DNA of 64,000 nucleotides from Acinetobacter sp. A47 (GTDB lineage Bacteria > Pseudomonadota > Gammaproteobacteria > Pseudomonadales > Moraxellaceae). A program made the position numbers and the translations under genes. The stretch spans positions 62,001 to 126,000 of the forward strand of contig NZ_JSUS01000012.1 of NCBI RefSeq assembly GCF_000805455.1, given 5' to 3'. This document shows, piece after piece, positions 22,018-32,662 of the stretch. The first letter of the stretch is position 1. Each line of letters begins with the position of its first letter. The notes under the pieces are model-generated. The model made no database searches and was not told where the DNA came from. It saw only the letters and a list, made by a program, of their open reading frames with translations.

Positions 22018-22803
22018 TTAAAAGGTCTTGGTCAGTGAGAATGTCACGGTAGAATCAATCGGATTTGAGACCTTGGCATTGGGATTACCATTGCTATATT
22101 GCTGATAAAAACCGTCTTTATCCCAGGCTTTGCTATAGGTCAGGCTGCCGGACAGGTTATATGGCAATTCTTTGTTCACTGCAAAACTGGCATCCTGAAA
22201 GTTGGCTGCCGAGAAGTTTTTGATGCGCTGATTGCCGTAATGGGCATTGACTGACCAGCCTTGAGTAATGGGCTGATACCAGTTCACATCCAGATAACCT
22301 GAGCCACGAGAATGTTTATTGTTTCCTATGCCCAGCGTATCTGAATTATTGCCAAAATAATCCTGGGTATAGGTAATGGCATATTTTACGCTGAGTGGGC
22401 CATAACTGATTTCAGGAATGATTTCCCCGTAGTCAAAGCGGCTGTGACCTGTATCGGCGGTGGTTTTTGCACCCGGATAATAGTAATAGGCCACTTTAGT
22501 ACCGACAGTAAAATCCCCGATGGTACGGCTATAACCCGTGTACACGTCCCATTCGACTGTGGCATCCCGTATAAAATGATCACTTACGGTCGATGCCCAG
22601 GTGCCGGCATAAAAACCACTGGTATGGTTGTAGTCCAGTCCACCTTGTAATGCTGGCTTGCCCCAGGTTTGCTGGAAACCCCGTGAAACGTATTGGCTGG
22701 CCGCCGTGATATTGGCCGAGTAAGGTGAGCTGGCTTCAGTTGCGTGGGTGCCATGAATATAAAAAGCCAAGGGTACAATTACGAATACGTTTTTTTTCAT
22801 CAT
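22018..22803 (-). CDS. TorF-family putative outer-membrane porin
   Basis: A 261-aa protein with a signal peptide (MMKKNVFVIVPLAFYIHGTHA) and alternating beta-strand pattern ending in the aromatic TKTF. It is typical of small outer-membrane barrels of the TIGR02001/TorF-like family, marked by ITAASQYVSRGFQQTWGKPA at the mature N-terminus. It lies downstream of betA on the same strand, 69 bases apart across a weak hairpin, so it may be partly co-transcribed and help choline or betaine entry; that link is inference. GGGAGA sits just before the ATG pair. Confidence 0.8.
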   Translation of the reverse strand: MMKKNVFVIVPLAFYIHGTHATEASSPYSANITAASQYVSRGFQQTWGKPALQGGLDYNHTSGFYAGTWASTVSDHFIRDATVEWDVYTGYSRTIGDFTVGTKVAYYYYPGAKTTADTGHSRFDYGEIIPEISYGPLSVKYAITYTQDYFGNNSDTLGIGNNKHSRGSGYLDVNWYQPITQGWSVNAHYGNQRIKNFSAANFQDASFAVNKELPYNLSGSLTYSKAWDKDGFYQQYSNGNPNAKVSNPIDSTVTFSLTKTF

Positions 22804-22805
22804 TT

Positions 22806-22872
22806 CTCCCTGAATAAAGAGAAACCCGAAGTGCAACTCCGGGTTCCGCCAAAGGAATCGCTTCCTTGTAAA
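22806..22872 (-). promoter_or_regulatory. Intercistronic hairpin between betA and the porin gene
   Basis: Reading the minus strand, AACCCG-GAGTTGCACT-TCGGGTT is followed by a T-rich CTCTTTATT. It could act as a leaky terminator or a processing site that sets porin expression below betA. Confidence 0.45.
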
Positions 22873-24567
22873 TTATTGTATTGGACGTAACGGGGCTTTG
22901 CGTGCCGGAGTTGTACCCGCTTTGTAATAACCTACAGTCGAACGAGGCAGTTTCTTGCCACGGATTTGATCGGCAATTTTTTCAGCCATCATGATGGTGG
23001 TGGCATTCAGGTTACCGGTAATAATTAATGGCATGATAGAGGCATCGACCACACGTAAACCTTGTACGCCGTGAACGCGGCCTTGACCATCGACCACCGC
23101 CATTTCATCTTCACCCATCTTGCAGCTACATGAAGGGTGGAATGCGGTTTCGGCATGATTACGTACAAACTCGTCCAGTTCGGCATCGGTCTGGATATGT
23201 TTACCCGGACTGATTTCTTCACCGCGATACGGGTCAAGTGCCGGCTGTGCCATGATTTCGCGGGTGATACGGATCGCATCACGGAACTCGCGCCAGTCCT
23301 GTTCGGTCGACATGTAGTTGAACAGGATGCTTGGATGCTCAAACGGGTCTTTTGATTTCAGCTTGACCCGGCCACGTGACGGGGAACGCATTGAACCGAC
23401 GTGGGCCTGGAAGCCATGTTCTTTCACTGCATTACTGCCGTTATAGTTAATCGCCACAGGCAAGAAGTGATACTGGATATTTGGCCAGTCAAATTCTTCC
23501 GAGCTACGGATAAAGCCGCCTGCCTCGAACTGGTTGCTTGCACCAACGCCGGTACCATTGAATAACCATTCGGCACCAATCATAGGTTGGTTATACCATT
23601 GCAGGGCTGGGTAGAGTGAAACCGGCTTTTTACACTGGTATTGCAAATACATTTCCAGATGGTCTTGCAGGTTTTCACCGACACCTGGCAAATCATGTAC
23701 AACGTCGATGTCCATCGATTTCAGGAAGGTGCTTTCACCTACGCCTGAACGTTGCAGGATTTGTGGCGAGGCAATTGCCCCTGCACAGAGCAGCACTTCA
23801 CGTTTGGCTTGTGCCTGTTTCATATTGGCTTTGTCTGCACCAATAATGTATTCCACACCCACCGCCTGTTTCTGATTGAACAGGATACGGTTGGTGGTGG
23901 CGTGCGTGATGATGGTCAGGTTTGGACGACCCTTGGCCATGTCCAGATAACCACGTGCGGTACTTGAACGACGGCCATTTGGAGTAACGGTACGGTCCAT
24001 TGGGCCGAAACCTTCCTGTTGATAGCCATTTAAGTCATCGGTACGTGGATAGCCTGCCTGCACACCAGCTTCAACCATGGCATGGAACAGCTCGTTATTG
24101 CCGTTTTTAGGCGTTGCTACTGACACAGGGCCATCACCGCCGTGGTAGTCATTCCCCCCGATATCACGGGTTTCGGCTTTCTTGTAATATGGCAAGCAGT
24201 CGGCATAGGTCCAGTCTTCCAGACCTTTCATGGTTGCCCACTGGTCCAGATCCATGGCATTACCACGGATATAGCACATCCCGTTAATCAGGGACGAACC
24301 GCCCAGGCCTTTACCGCGTCCACATTCCATACGGCGATTGTTCATGTGCGGTTCAGGGTCGGTTTCATAGGCCCAGTTATAACGGCGGCCTTGTAACGGG
24401 AAGGCCAGAGCGGCTGGCATCTGGGTACGGAAATCCAGACGGTAGTCAGGGCCGCCAGCTTCCAGTAATAGAACAGTCACGTCTTTGTCTTCGGTCAGAC
24501 GTGTGGCGAGCACATTTCCGGCAGATCCTGCGCCAATGATAATGTAATCGTATGCTTGAGTATTCAT
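22873..24567 (-). CDS. betA: Choline dehydrogenase
   Basis: A 564-aa FAD enzyme oxidising choline to betaine aldehyde (and further) at the inner membrane. It has the FAD motif [19 protein letters not shown] at the N-terminus, [30 protein letters not shown], and the active-site His of [10 protein letters not shown] with [15 protein letters not shown] near the C-terminus. The length is normal for BetA. The ATG at 24567 has AAAGGGA upstream. Third gene of betI-betB-betA, same strand. Confidence 0.95.
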   Translation of the reverse strand: MNTQAYDYIIIGAGSAGNVLATRLTEDKDVTVLLLEAGGPDYRLDFRTQMPAALAFPLQGRRYNWAYETDPEPHMNNRRMECGRGKGLGGSSLINGMCYIRGNAMDLDQWATMKGLEDWTYADCLPYYKKAETRDIGGNDYHGGDGPVSVATPKNGNNELFHAMVEAGVQAGYPRTDDLNGYQQEGFGPMDRTVTPNGRRSSTARGYLDMAKGRPNLTIITHATTNRILFNQKQAVGVEYIIGADKANMKQAQAKREVLLCAGAIASPQILQRSGVGESTFLKSMDIDVVHDLPGVGENLQDHLEMYLQYQCKKPVSLYPALQWYNQPMIGAEWLFNGTGVGASNQFEAGGFIRSSEEFDWPNIQYHFLPVAINYNGSNAVKEHGFQAHVGSMRSPSRGRVKLKSKDPFEHPSILFNYMSTEQDWREFRDAIRITREIMAQPALDPYRGEEISPGKHIQTDAELDEFVRNHAETAFHPSCSCKMGEDEMAVVDGQGRVHGVQGLRVVDASIMPLIITGNLNATTIMMAEKIADQIRGKKLPRSTVGYYKAGTTPARKAPLRPIQ

Positions 24568-24656
24568 CGTTATCCCTTTGGTATTCTGGAGGTTGCCATG
24601 CAATCAGCTGAAGGCATGGCACCTAGGGTTAATCTTGAGGGTGAAAGGGGAGTGCA

Positions 24657-26129
24657 TTAGAAAATGCTTTGATACTCGCCTAACTCAACTTGAATCGATT
24701 TGATGCGGGTGTAATGACCCAGTGTGGTCAAGCCATTTTCGCGGCCCACACCGGATTGCTTATAGCCACCCACTGGCATTTCTGCAGGCGATTCACCCCA
24801 GGTATTGATCCAGCAGATACCGGCTTCAAGCTGGTGAATGATGCGATGTGCTTTGGTGATGTCCTGAGTCACCACACCCGCAGCCAGACCAAAGTCGGTT
24901 GCATTGGCACGACGAATCACTTCTTCCTCGGTTTCATAGCTGAGAATGCTCATCACCGGGCCAAAGATTTCTTCCTGTACAATCGCCATATCATCCTGAC
25001 AGTCACTGAAAACGGTCGGTAATACATAAGCACCTTTAGCCAGCTCACCTTCAGTGGCACGGCCACCGCCGATCAGCAGTTTTGCACCTTGCTGCTTGCC
25101 AGACTCAATAAATGACAATACTTTTTCCATATGCGGGAAGCTGGTCAGCGGGCCAAAATTGGTTTGCTCAGCCATTGGATCGCCGATACGGATACGTTTT
25201 ACCCGTTCCACAATTGCAGCTTCAAAATCGGCAAGCATGGCTTTAGGTACAAATACGCGGGTACCGTTGGTACACACCTGACCCGAACTAAAGAAGTTGG
25301 CCATGATGGCAATGTCGGCAGCACGGTCAAGGTTGGCATCTTCACAGATGATCAGTGGCGATTTACCACCAAGCTCCATGGTCACTTCTTTCAAGGTTGA
25401 ACCTGCGGCGCTGGCCATGACTTTCTTGCCGGTTTCGACACCACCTGTGAACGAGATTTTCTCAATCACCGGATGTTCTGTCAGCCATTGACCAATGTCA
25501 CGACCTGCCCCTTGTACCACGTTAAATACGCCGTCCGGAACACCCGCTTCAGTATAGATTTCAGCAAGTTTGAATGCAGTCAGTGGTGTGGTTTCACTTG
25601 GTTTGAAAATCATGGCATTACCCGCAGCCAGGGCAGGGGCAGATTTCCATAGTGCGATTTGAATCGGATAGTTCCAGGCACCGATACCGGCCACTACACC
25701 GAGTGGTTCACGACGGGTATAGAAGAAGCTTGATTCACGTAGGGGTACCTGTTCGCCCTGAATGGCGGTTGCAAGACCTGCGTAGTATTCGAGTACATCG
25801 GCACCGGTCACGATATCGACAGTCGATGTTTCGCTATAGGCTTTACCGGTATCGAGGGTTTCGAGCCGGGCTAGTTCATCATTACGTTCACGCAAGATGT
25901 CAACGGCACGACGCAGGATACGTGAACGCTCCATTGCGGTCATGGCCGCCCAGATTTTCTGGCCTTGTTGTGCGCTTTGAACAGCCGCTTCAATGTCTTG
26001 TTGTGAGGCTTGTTGAAGTGTTGCGATCACTTCACCGTTGGCAGGGTTAATACTGGTAAATGTTTTACCACTGGTCGCTGCGACATAACGTCCGTGGATA
26101 TACAATTGATGAACTTGTGCATCACTCAT
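24657..26129 (-). CDS. betB: Betaine aldehyde dehydrogenase
   Basis: A 490-aa NAD(P)-dependent aldehyde dehydrogenase making glycine betaine. The general-base Glu is in [10 protein letters not shown] and the catalytic Cys in [12 protein letters not shown]; the PWNYP-like oxyanion region reads [13 protein letters not shown]. The ATG with CAGGAGA upstream overlaps the end of betI by 8 bases, showing translational coupling with the repressor. Standard BetB length. Confidence 0.95.
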   Translation of the reverse strand: MSDAQVHQLYIHGRYVAATSGKTFTSINPANGEVIATLQQASQQDIEAAVQSAQQGQKIWAAMTAMERSRILRRAVDILRERNDELARLETLDTGKAYSETSTVDIVTGADVLEYYAGLATAIQGEQVPLRESSFFYTRREPLGVVAGIGAWNYPIQIALWKSAPALAAGNAMIFKPSETTPLTAFKLAEIYTEAGVPDGVFNVVQGAGRDIGQWLTEHPVIEKISFTGGVETGKKVMASAAGSTLKEVTMELGGKSPLIICEDANLDRAADIAIMANFFSSGQVCTNGTRVFVPKAMLADFEAAIVERVKRIRIGDPMAEQTNFGPLTSFPHMEKVLSFIESGKQQGAKLLIGGGRATEGELAKGAYVLPTVFSDCQDDMAIVQEEIFGPVMSILSYETEEEVIRRANATDFGLAAGVVTQDITKAHRIIHQLEAGICWINTWGESPAEMPVGGYKQSGVGRENGLTTLGHYTRIKSIQVELGEYQSIF

Positions 26130-26748
26130 TCTGTTTCTCCTGCAAAGGCTTGTTCGCAAATTGCAATTGCGTTTTTACATAATCGTAAGCAATGGAACGT
26201 GCCAGCTGGCTGTCAAACTCGTCATGACTGCTTAAACTGCCACGTAACCATAATCCGTCAATCAAAGCCGCCAGTCCGCGGGCGGCAATGCTTGCCTGTT
26301 GTTTATCATCGACCAACATGAGGAAATAATGTTTCAGGTTGGAATACAGGCGTTGATCATTAATCCGTTGTAAACGTCCAAGTTCGGGTAAGTGCATACT
26401 GGCAGACCAGAAGTCTAACCAGACCCGCATGGCTTGTTTGTTCACCTGGCTAATATCGAAGTTCGAATCAATAATCGCCCTGATCTGGCTTTCCGGATGC
26501 GTATCTGCTTGCGCTTTATACTGTTCAGTTTTCTGACGTAAAACGTTAAGCATTTCCTGCATACAGGTATTGATCAAACCTTGTTTGTCACCAAAATAAT
26601 GACTCACAATACCGGTCGATAGCTCGGCTTTTTTTGCAATCTGTGCCAGGGTGGTATTGGATAACCCCACTTCAGAAATTACATAAAATGCGGCGTTAAT
26701 GATTTCTTCACGCCGTACATGTTCCGGTTTTACTCTACGCTTTGTCAT
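26122..26748 (-). CDS. betI: BetI, choline-responsive TetR-family repressor
   Basis: A 208-aa TetR-family protein with the N-terminal helix-turn-helix [22 protein letters not shown], a hallmark of BetI. It represses the bet genes until choline is present. First gene of the leftward betIBA unit and divergent from betT1; the large palindrome at 26827-26866 is its presumed operator. Confidence 0.93.
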   Translation of the reverse strand: MTKRRVKPEHVRREEIINAAFYVISEVGLSNTTLAQIAKKAELSTGIVSHYFGDKQGLINTCMQEMLNVLRQKTEQYKAQADTHPESQIRAIIDSNFDISQVNKQAMRVWLDFWSASMHLPELGRLQRINDQRLYSNLKHYFLMLVDDKQQASIAARGLAALIDGLWLRGSLSSHDEFDSQLARSIAYDYVKTQLQFANKPLQEKQNE

Positions 26749-26826
26749 GCTTATCCATTTAAAGCCCAGCCACGGTGCTTTTTATTCAACATTTCTCAAT
26801 GTAGAGCATCATAACATTTTTTTATC

Positions 26827-26866
26827 ATACTTTTTATTGATTGAACGTTCAATCAATAAAAAGTAT
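26827..26866. promoter_or_regulatory. BetI operator: perfect 40-bp palindrome
   Basis: Every base from 26827 to 26846 is mirrored by its complement from 26847 to 26866. The core is TTGATTGAACGTTCAATCAA, the kind of site bound by BetI in E. coli and Acinetobacter. It lies in the divergent gap, 79 bases from betI and 146 bases from betT1, and can control both directions. Confidence 0.85.
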
Positions 26867-27012
26867 AATCTGTAAAAATCAATGAATTTTTGCCTGGCAA
26901 AAATAGATGTAAAGTAAGAAATCAAAGATTCTTATGGATAAGAAGATAAGGACAGAACAGGACTTATCACATTATTTTTTAAGAAAATACACCAATTGCA
27001 AGGAGCAAGAAG

Positions 27013-28623
27013 ATGGTGTCAAAAAGTAATGAAGAATCCCCATCCGAACCAATTCGTTTAAATTTGTTTGTTTTTTGGAGCTCGGCGGTCAGCATTGGCA
27101 TTTTTGGTCTATTGTTTGTGTTATTTCCAACGCAAAGCCAGCTCTGGCTGACCTATATCCAGGGACAGGCCAACCAGCTGTTTGGCTGGTATTACATGCT
27201 GGTCATTATTCTATGTCTGGGTTTTGTGGCGTGGCTGGCATTTTCGCGGGTCGGACAGATTCGTTTAGGCCGGGATGATGACAAGCCCGAGTTTGGTTAT
27301 CTGGCCTGGGTTTCCATGCTGTTTTCTGCCGGAATCGGGATTGCCTTGCTGTATTACGGTGTGGCTGAACCGGTCGACCATTTCCTGAGACCGCCGGAAG
27401 GCCAGGGCGGCACGGTACAGGCGGCACGCGATGCCATGATGTACAGCTTCCTGCATTGGGGAATTCATGGCTGGGTCTTGTATGCCTTGCTCGGTGTAAC
27501 CCTGGGCTATTTTGCCTTTCGCATGAATCTGCCGCTGGCATTACGTTCAGCCCTCTATCCGATCTTTGGTGAGCGTATCCATGGGCTGGTCGGTGATTTT
27601 GTGGATGGTTTCGGAATTCTGGCAACAGTGATCTCGCTGGTGACCAATCTGGGAATCGGGGCATTGGTACTGGTATCGGGACTACATTATCTGGTTCCGG
27701 ACATTCCCAACAACCAGACGACGCTGATTGCAGTGGTCTTGTTAATGATGGCCGTTGCCACCGTCACCACCGTGGTGGGAATCGAAAAGGGACTGGCCTG
27801 GCTATCCCGCATCAACTTGCGTTTGCTGTATGCCTTATTGTTATTTGTATTTTTGACCGGTCCAACCAACCAGTTGCTCAATGGGCTGGTACAGAACACG
27901 GGTGATTATCTTGATCACTTTCTGGCGAAAAGTTTTGATATGTATCTGTACAACCAGAAAGCAGGCGAGTGGCTGGGCTCATGGACCGTGTTCTACTGGG
28001 CATGGTGGATTGCGTGGGCGCCATTTGTCGGGATGTTCATTGCGCGTATTTCCAAAGGCCGGACCATCCGTGAAGTGGTGCTGGGGGTATGCCTGATTCC
28101 GCTGGGCTTTACCCTGGCCTGGATTTCTATTTTCGGTAATACCGCCATTGACCTGATCCTTAATAAAAACCAGCAGGCCTTGGGCGATATGGTACTGACA
28201 GATGCTGCCTTGTCGCTGTTCAAGCTTCTCGAATATTTACCGTTCAACCCGTATATTGCTGGGATTGTTGTGGTGATTTGTTTCGTATTGTTTTTGACCC
28301 CGGTTGGTTCTGGTACACTGATGATCGCAAATCTGTCCTCGAAAGGGGGTAGCAATGAAAGTGATTCACCAGTCTGGTTGAGAGTTTTCTGGTCTGTGGT
28401 GATTACCATTGTCAGTATCGGTCTGCTTTTGGCAGGGAGTTTTCACTCCATGCAAAGCGCGGTGGTACTCTGTGGTTTACCTTTTTCTGCGATCATTTTG
28501 CTGTATATGTTTGGCCTGGCCAAGGCACTCAAGCAGGATCAACAGGATCCTCAGCCAGCACAAGTGGTTGCAGCCGTAACTCCACCAACACATTTTGCAA
28601 CTGAAAAATCAGAAACATTGTAA
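27013..28623 (+). CDS. betT1: BCCT-family choline transporter, short form (BetT1)
   Basis: A 536-aa inner-membrane carrier with 12 predicted spans and the BCCT signature in WTVFYWAWWIAWAPFVGMF. It ends about 35 residues after the last helix, lacking a long cytoplasmic C-terminal domain. In A. baylyi a short and a long BetT are encoded next to betIBA, the short one being osmo-independent. AAGGAG precedes the ATG. Confidence 0.9.
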   Translation: MVSKSNEESPSEPIRLNLFVFWSSAVSIGIFGLLFVLFPTQSQLWLTYIQGQANQLFGWYYMLVIILCLGFVAWLAFSRVGQIRLGRDDDKPEFGYLAWVSMLFSAGIGIALLYYGVAEPVDHFLRPPEGQGGTVQAARDAMMYSFLHWGIHGWVLYALLGVTLGYFAFRMNLPLALRSALYPIFGERIHGLVGDFVDGFGILATVISLVTNLGIGALVLVSGLHYLVPDIPNNQTTLIAVVLLMMAVATVTTVVGIEKGLAWLSRINLRLLYALLLFVFLTGPTNQLLNGLVQNTGDYLDHFLAKSFDMYLYNQKAGEWLGSWTVFYWAWWIAWAPFVGMFIARISKGRTIREVVLGVCLIPLGFTLAWISIFGNTAIDLILNKNQQALGDMVLTDAALSLFKLLEYLPFNPYIAGIVVVICFVLFLTPVGSGTLMIANLSSKGGSNESDSPVWLRVFWSVVITIVSIGLLLAGSFHSMQSAVVLCGLPFSAIILLYMFGLAKALKQDQQDPQPAQVVAAVTPPTHFATEKSETL

Positions 28624-28739
28624 TTTGGGTAATGACTTTTATTTTTCATTTTTTATTCGGAGATGTCTTTTCATTGAATATGCAATGGAAAGACATGGAT
28701 GAATATTTTCTTTTTGTTCTCTAACTCCCTGAGGATTGT

Positions 28740-30800
28740 ATGGCAACAGATAATCCAAGAGCGGTTGATGATTCTACATTAGCGAATAAAGATCATTTGA
28801 ATCGTGTGGTCTTTTATGTTTCAGCTCTACTTATTTTAACATTTGCACTTGTTACGATTTTATTTAACGACTTTTCCAACCACCTCTTAAATGTGGTGCT
28901 GGCCTGGGTCAGTGATAAATTTAGCTGGTACTACTTACTGGCAGCAACACTGTATCTGATCTTTGTAATCTTTATTGCCTGTTCACGCTATGGCGATATC
29001 AAGCTGGGCCCGAAACACTCCAAACCTGAGTTCAGCTTATTGAGCTGGTCAGCCATGCTGTTTGCTGCAGGCATTGGTACAGACCTGATGTTCTTCTCGG
29101 TGGCAGAGCCGCTATCGCATTATATGAACCCTCCTGTCGGGGAGGGCCAGACCTTTGAAGCGGCACGTCAGGGCATGGTCTGGACATTGTTCCACTATGG
29201 TTTGACCGGTTGGGGCATGTATGCGCTGGTCGGGATGGCACTGGGCTATTTCAGTTATCGCTATAACCTGCCTTTGACCATCCGTTCGGCCTTATACCCG
29301 ATTTTTGGTAAAAAAATTGATGGCCCGATCGGACATACGGTCGATACGGCTGCGGTGATCGGTACCATCTTTGGTATTGCAACCACCTGTGGTATTGCGG
29401 TGGTGCAGATTAACTATGGCTTGCATGTATTGTTTGGCCTGCCTGAAAACCTGTGGATTCAGGTGGCACTGATTCTGGTGGCCGTCATTGTCACGATTAT
29501 TTCGGTAACAGCCGGTGTCAATAAAGGCATCAAGGTCTTATCTGAAATCAACATTTATGCAGCCATTGGCCTAATGCTGTTTGTGCTGTTTTTGGGCAAT
29601 ACCGAATTCCTGCTCAATGCGCTGGTACAAAACTTTGGTGACTATATTAGCCGTTTCCCGAGTCTGGCTCTGGAAAGCTTTGCCTTTGACCGGCCTAAGG
29701 ACTGGATGAATAGCTGGACCCTGTTCTTCTGGGCGTGGTGGGTCGCGTGGTCGCCATTTGTCGGTCTGTTTCTGGCACGTATTTCACGTGGTCGTACCAT
29801 CCGTGAATTTGTCTGTGGTACCCTGATCATTCCGTTATTGTTTACCATTACCTGGTTATCCATTTTTGGCAACAGTGCGCTGTACAATGTTATTTTTGAC
29901 GGCAATACCGCACTGGCACAAACAGTCCTGACCAATCCTGCCCATGGTTTTTATGACCTGCTGGCCCAATATCCGGGCTTTGCCTTCATTGCGGGTGTGG
30001 CCACTATTACCGGTTTGCTGTTCTATGTGACATCAGCAGACTCCGGTGCATTGGTACTGGGTAACTTCACCACCAAGTTTTCCAATGTCGATAACGATGC
30101 GCCGCGCTGGTTACGTATTTTCTGGGCCACGGCAATCGGTTTGCTCACGGTGGCAATGCTGATGGCAAACGGCATCACCGCCTTGCAAAGTGCTACCGTG
30201 ATCATGGGCTTGCCGTTTAGTTTTGTCATGTTGCTGGTCATGGCCGGCCTGTATAAGTCCTTGCGTTTAGAGGATTATCGTAAAGCCAGCCGTAGCCTGA
30301 ATGCTGCGCCTGTGGTGGGGAATGTCGATATTCTCAACTGGAAGCAGCGTTTGTCCCGTGTCATGCACCACCCTGGCAGCAGTGAAACACAACGGATGCT
30401 CGATAGCGTGTGCAAACCTGCGGTACAGACGGTTGCCGACGAGCTGGTCAAACGTGGCATGAATGTCGAGGTAACCCAAGGAGAGGTGGAAGACAGCGAT
30501 ACCCTGTACCATCTGGACCTTACCATCTATATCGAAGACGAGCATAACTTTGTCTACCAGATCTGGCCTGTGCGTTATATCGCGCCAACCTTTAGTGAAC
30601 GTGGTAAACGTGGCAAGCAACATTATTATCGTTTAGAGACCTTTTTATATGAAGGTTCTCAGGACAACGATCTGGTGGGCTACACCAAAGAACAGGTGAT
30701 TAATGACATTCTGGATAAGTATGAACGTCATATGACTTTCTTGCATATCAACCGCATTAGCCCGGGTAACCGGCCTTTGTATCCAGATTCGCAAGATTGA
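28740..30800 (+). CDS. betT2: BCCT-family choline transporter, long form (BetT2)
   Basis: A 686-aa carrier with the BCCT signature SWTLFFWAWWVAWSPFVGLF in the middle. After the last span (about residue 510) comes a cytoplasmic domain of about 175 residues. That kind of tail is linked to osmotic activation in E. coli BetT and in the A. baylyi long form. It follows betT1 by 116 bases; that gap is AT-rich and could hold its own promoter. Ends at a strong terminator. Confidence 0.9.
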   Translation: MATDNPRAVDDSTLANKDHLNRVVFYVSALLILTFALVTILFNDFSNHLLNVVLAWVSDKFSWYYLLAATLYLIFVIFIACSRYGDIKLGPKHSKPEFSLLSWSAMLFAAGIGTDLMFFSVAEPLSHYMNPPVGEGQTFEAARQGMVWTLFHYGLTGWGMYALVGMALGYFSYRYNLPLTIRSALYPIFGKKIDGPIGHTVDTAAVIGTIFGIATTCGIAVVQINYGLHVLFGLPENLWIQVALILVAVIVTIISVTAGVNKGIKVLSEINIYAAIGLMLFVLFLGNTEFLLNALVQNFGDYISRFPSLALESFAFDRPKDWMNSWTLFFWAWWVAWSPFVGLFLARISRGRTIREFVCGTLIIPLLFTITWLSIFGNSALYNVIFDGNTALAQTVLTNPAHGFYDLLAQYPGFAFIAGVATITGLLFYVTSADSGALVLGNFTTKFSNVDNDAPRWLRIFWATAIGLLTVAMLMANGITALQSATVIMGLPFSFVMLLVMAGLYKSLRLEDYRKASRSLNAAPVVGNVDILNWKQRLSRVMHHPGSSETQRMLDSVCKPAVQTVADELVKRGMNVEVTQGEVEDSDTLYHLDLTIYIEDEHNFVYQIWPVRYIAPTFSERGKRGKQHYYRLETFLYEGSQDNDLVGYTKEQVINDILDKYERHMTFLHINRISPGNRPLYPDSQD

Positions 30801-30811
30801 TCGCAATCCTG

Positions 30812-30843
30812 AAAAAACCTCACGTCATGTGAGGTTTTTTTTG
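30812..30843. terminator. Terminator after betT2
   Basis: AAAAAACCTCAC and GTGAGGTTTTTT form a perfect stem with a short loop; bidirectional. Confidence 0.9.
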
Positions 30844-30852
30844 AGATGACAT

Positions 30853-31308
30853 TTATAAAGCGCCGTGCTGTTGCCAGGTTTCACCAGTTTCGTAGGCGGC
30901 ATATTTCTGTTTTAGCTCTTGCAGGGACTGGCTTTGATACAGGGCAAACATCACCATGATCAGGAACAGGCCTGCCAGTTTAATCAGGCGCTTATATTTA
31001 TAATCGTCGGAATATAAGTAGAAAATACAATAAAAGGCAATGATTAAATACGTGCAGAACAGTGAGTTGAGCACCAGATAAATCAATAATACCGCAGTCA
31101 TTGCGGTGGCAAGCCTGTTTTTGAGCAGGGTTGGACGAAGGCTCAGGATGTTTAATATGAGCAGGCCAAAGGATGTCCAGAAAAGATAGCCATCACCGCC
31201 AATAATCACGATATAGGCCGATTGCAGGCACAACAATGCCAGCCATATAAAAATGGAAACAATAATAAACCTGGAAGCGCCAGAGGACGCGGGCAATGTG
31301 TGTTTCAT
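30853..31308 (-). CDS. Membrane protein of unknown function
   Basis: A 151-aa protein with about four membrane helices (residues 14-36, 38-58, 64-80 and 86-128 as one or two) and a polar C-terminus. The ATG at 31308 is chosen; the longer frame begins with a TTG abutting the upstream MFS gene. Same strand as the MFS transporter. No family recognised. Confidence 0.6.
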   Translation of the reverse strand: MKHTLPASSGASRFIIVSIFIWLALLCLQSAYIVIIGGDGYLFWTSFGLLILNILSLRPTLLKNRLATAMTAVLLIYLVLNSLFCTYLIIAFYCIFYLYSDDYKYKRLIKLAGLFLIMVMFALYQSQSLQELKQKYAAYETGETWQQHGAL

Positions 31309-31350
31309 ATGACTTACATGAGTTTTTCTAAAACAGTGGTAGAGAAGCAA

Positions 31351-32592
31351 TTAAAAACGGAAATTCAATAAATCCCTGGTTCTGATTCTGGTTAAGGCCA
31401 CACAGAGTAAGGAAAGGCTGCCGCCGATCAACATCGCCGGAACGACGCTCAAAAAACGTGTTATCACACTGGACTGTAAGGCGCCTAGTTCATTACCGGA
31501 CGTAACAAAAATGCCGTTAATGGCGGCAATACGTCCAAGCATGGTCTTGGGTGGTATGAGTTGCAGTATGGTTTGGCGAATGACAATGTTGATGCTGTCA
31601 CAGGCTCCCATAATAATGAGAACTGCAACAGAAAAATAGAGGTGTCTGGTAACAGCAAATAACAGGGTGCACAACGCAAAGCCGGTTACAGCAACCAGCA
31701 TCATCTGCCAGGGTCTCGACCTGGGAGGGTAACGTACCAGCAACAACATCATGACCAGTCCGCCAAAAGCCGGTGCGGCACGCAACATTCCAAAACCATC
31801 GGCTCCGGTATGTAATATATCCTGCGCAAACACAGGCAGCAGGGCAATGATACCGCCAAAAAAGACCGAACCCAGATCCAGAAACATGGCCCAGAAAATA
31901 ATTTTGGTTTTAAAAATAAATTGCAGTGCCTGTCGCAGGCTTTGGGAAACGGATTCGCTCTGCAGTTGTGGAAATTGTCGTTTTTGTAGGCGCCACAGTG
32001 CAATACTGCCAGCAGCAAATAATCCGGCGATGATGCTAAAGGTAATATCCAGATCGAGATGGGCCAGTAAAAAGCCGCCTGTGACCGGTGCGAGGATACC
32101 ACTGGCCTGCCAGCACATGCTGGTCCATGTTGCGGCATTGGTATAAAGATATTCAGGCACGACAAAAGGGCGTAACGAGTTAAAGCACGGGCTATAAATA
32201 CCGCGAATACAGCCAAATAAAAATAAGATGCCAAAGCATGAAATCAGCAGGGCCGGTGTGCCGGTTTTTCCGGCCAGGAACAGGTCGAAACACAACCATA
32301 AGATTAAGGACAGCGGAATAGCACAGCTAAAACTGATTTGTAAAATACGCTGGCGGTTAAAGCGGTCGGCAATATAGCCACCCCAGAGCGACAGTACTAA
32401 AAAAGGCAGAAAATCCATCAGTCCGACCAGCCCGAGCATGAGCGGATTTTTGGTAATCTGATACAGATAAAAGGCGATCAGCACTTCCTGAATCAGGACT
32501 GCAAAGGTGAGGCAGCACTGGTTTACTGTCAGTAACCGGAAGTCACGACAGGCAAATGCAGCAAAAGCAGAGGAGGGAAGTACGGGAGACAT
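31351..32592 (-). CDS. MFS transporter, EntS-like (MFS_3) family
   Basis: A 413-aa inner-membrane protein with about 12 spans. Near residue 70, WGGYIADRFNRQRILQISF is the cytoplasmic loop 2-3 motif of MFS exporters, and DFRLLTVNQ at the N-terminus fits the EntS/MFS_3 group. Substrate unknown; relatives export siderophores or other small molecules. It probably forms a unit with the downstream membrane protein. Confidence 0.8.
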   Translation of the reverse strand: MSPVLPSSAFAAFACRDFRLLTVNQCCLTFAVLIQEVLIAFYLYQITKNPLMLGLVGLMDFLPFLVLSLWGGYIADRFNRQRILQISFSCAIPLSLILWLCFDLFLAGKTGTPALLISCFGILFLFGCIRGIYSPCFNSLRPFVVPEYLYTNAATWTSMCWQASGILAPVTGGFLLAHLDLDITFSIIAGLFAAGSIALWRLQKRQFPQLQSESVSQSLRQALQFIFKTKIIFWAMFLDLGSVFFGGIIALLPVFAQDILHTGADGFGMLRAAPAFGGLVMMLLLVRYPPRSRPWQMMLVAVTGFALCTLLFAVTRHLYFSVAVLIIMGACDSINIVIRQTILQLIPPKTMLGRIAAINGIFVTSGNELGALQSSVITRFLSVVPAMLIGGSLSLLCVALTRIRTRDLLNFRF

Positions 32593-32605
32593 GCAGCTAA
32601 CAACT

Positions 32606-32645
32606 TGAACAAAAAAGGGAAGAGCCGAAACTCCTCCCTTTTTGA
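32606..32645. terminator. Terminator between the mqo and MFS genes
   Basis: AAAAAAGGGA-GAG pairs with CTCCTCCCTTTTTT across a short loop. It follows the mqo stop on the minus strand. Confidence 0.75.
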
Positions 32646-32662
32646 CCTAATCCTGACAGAGA

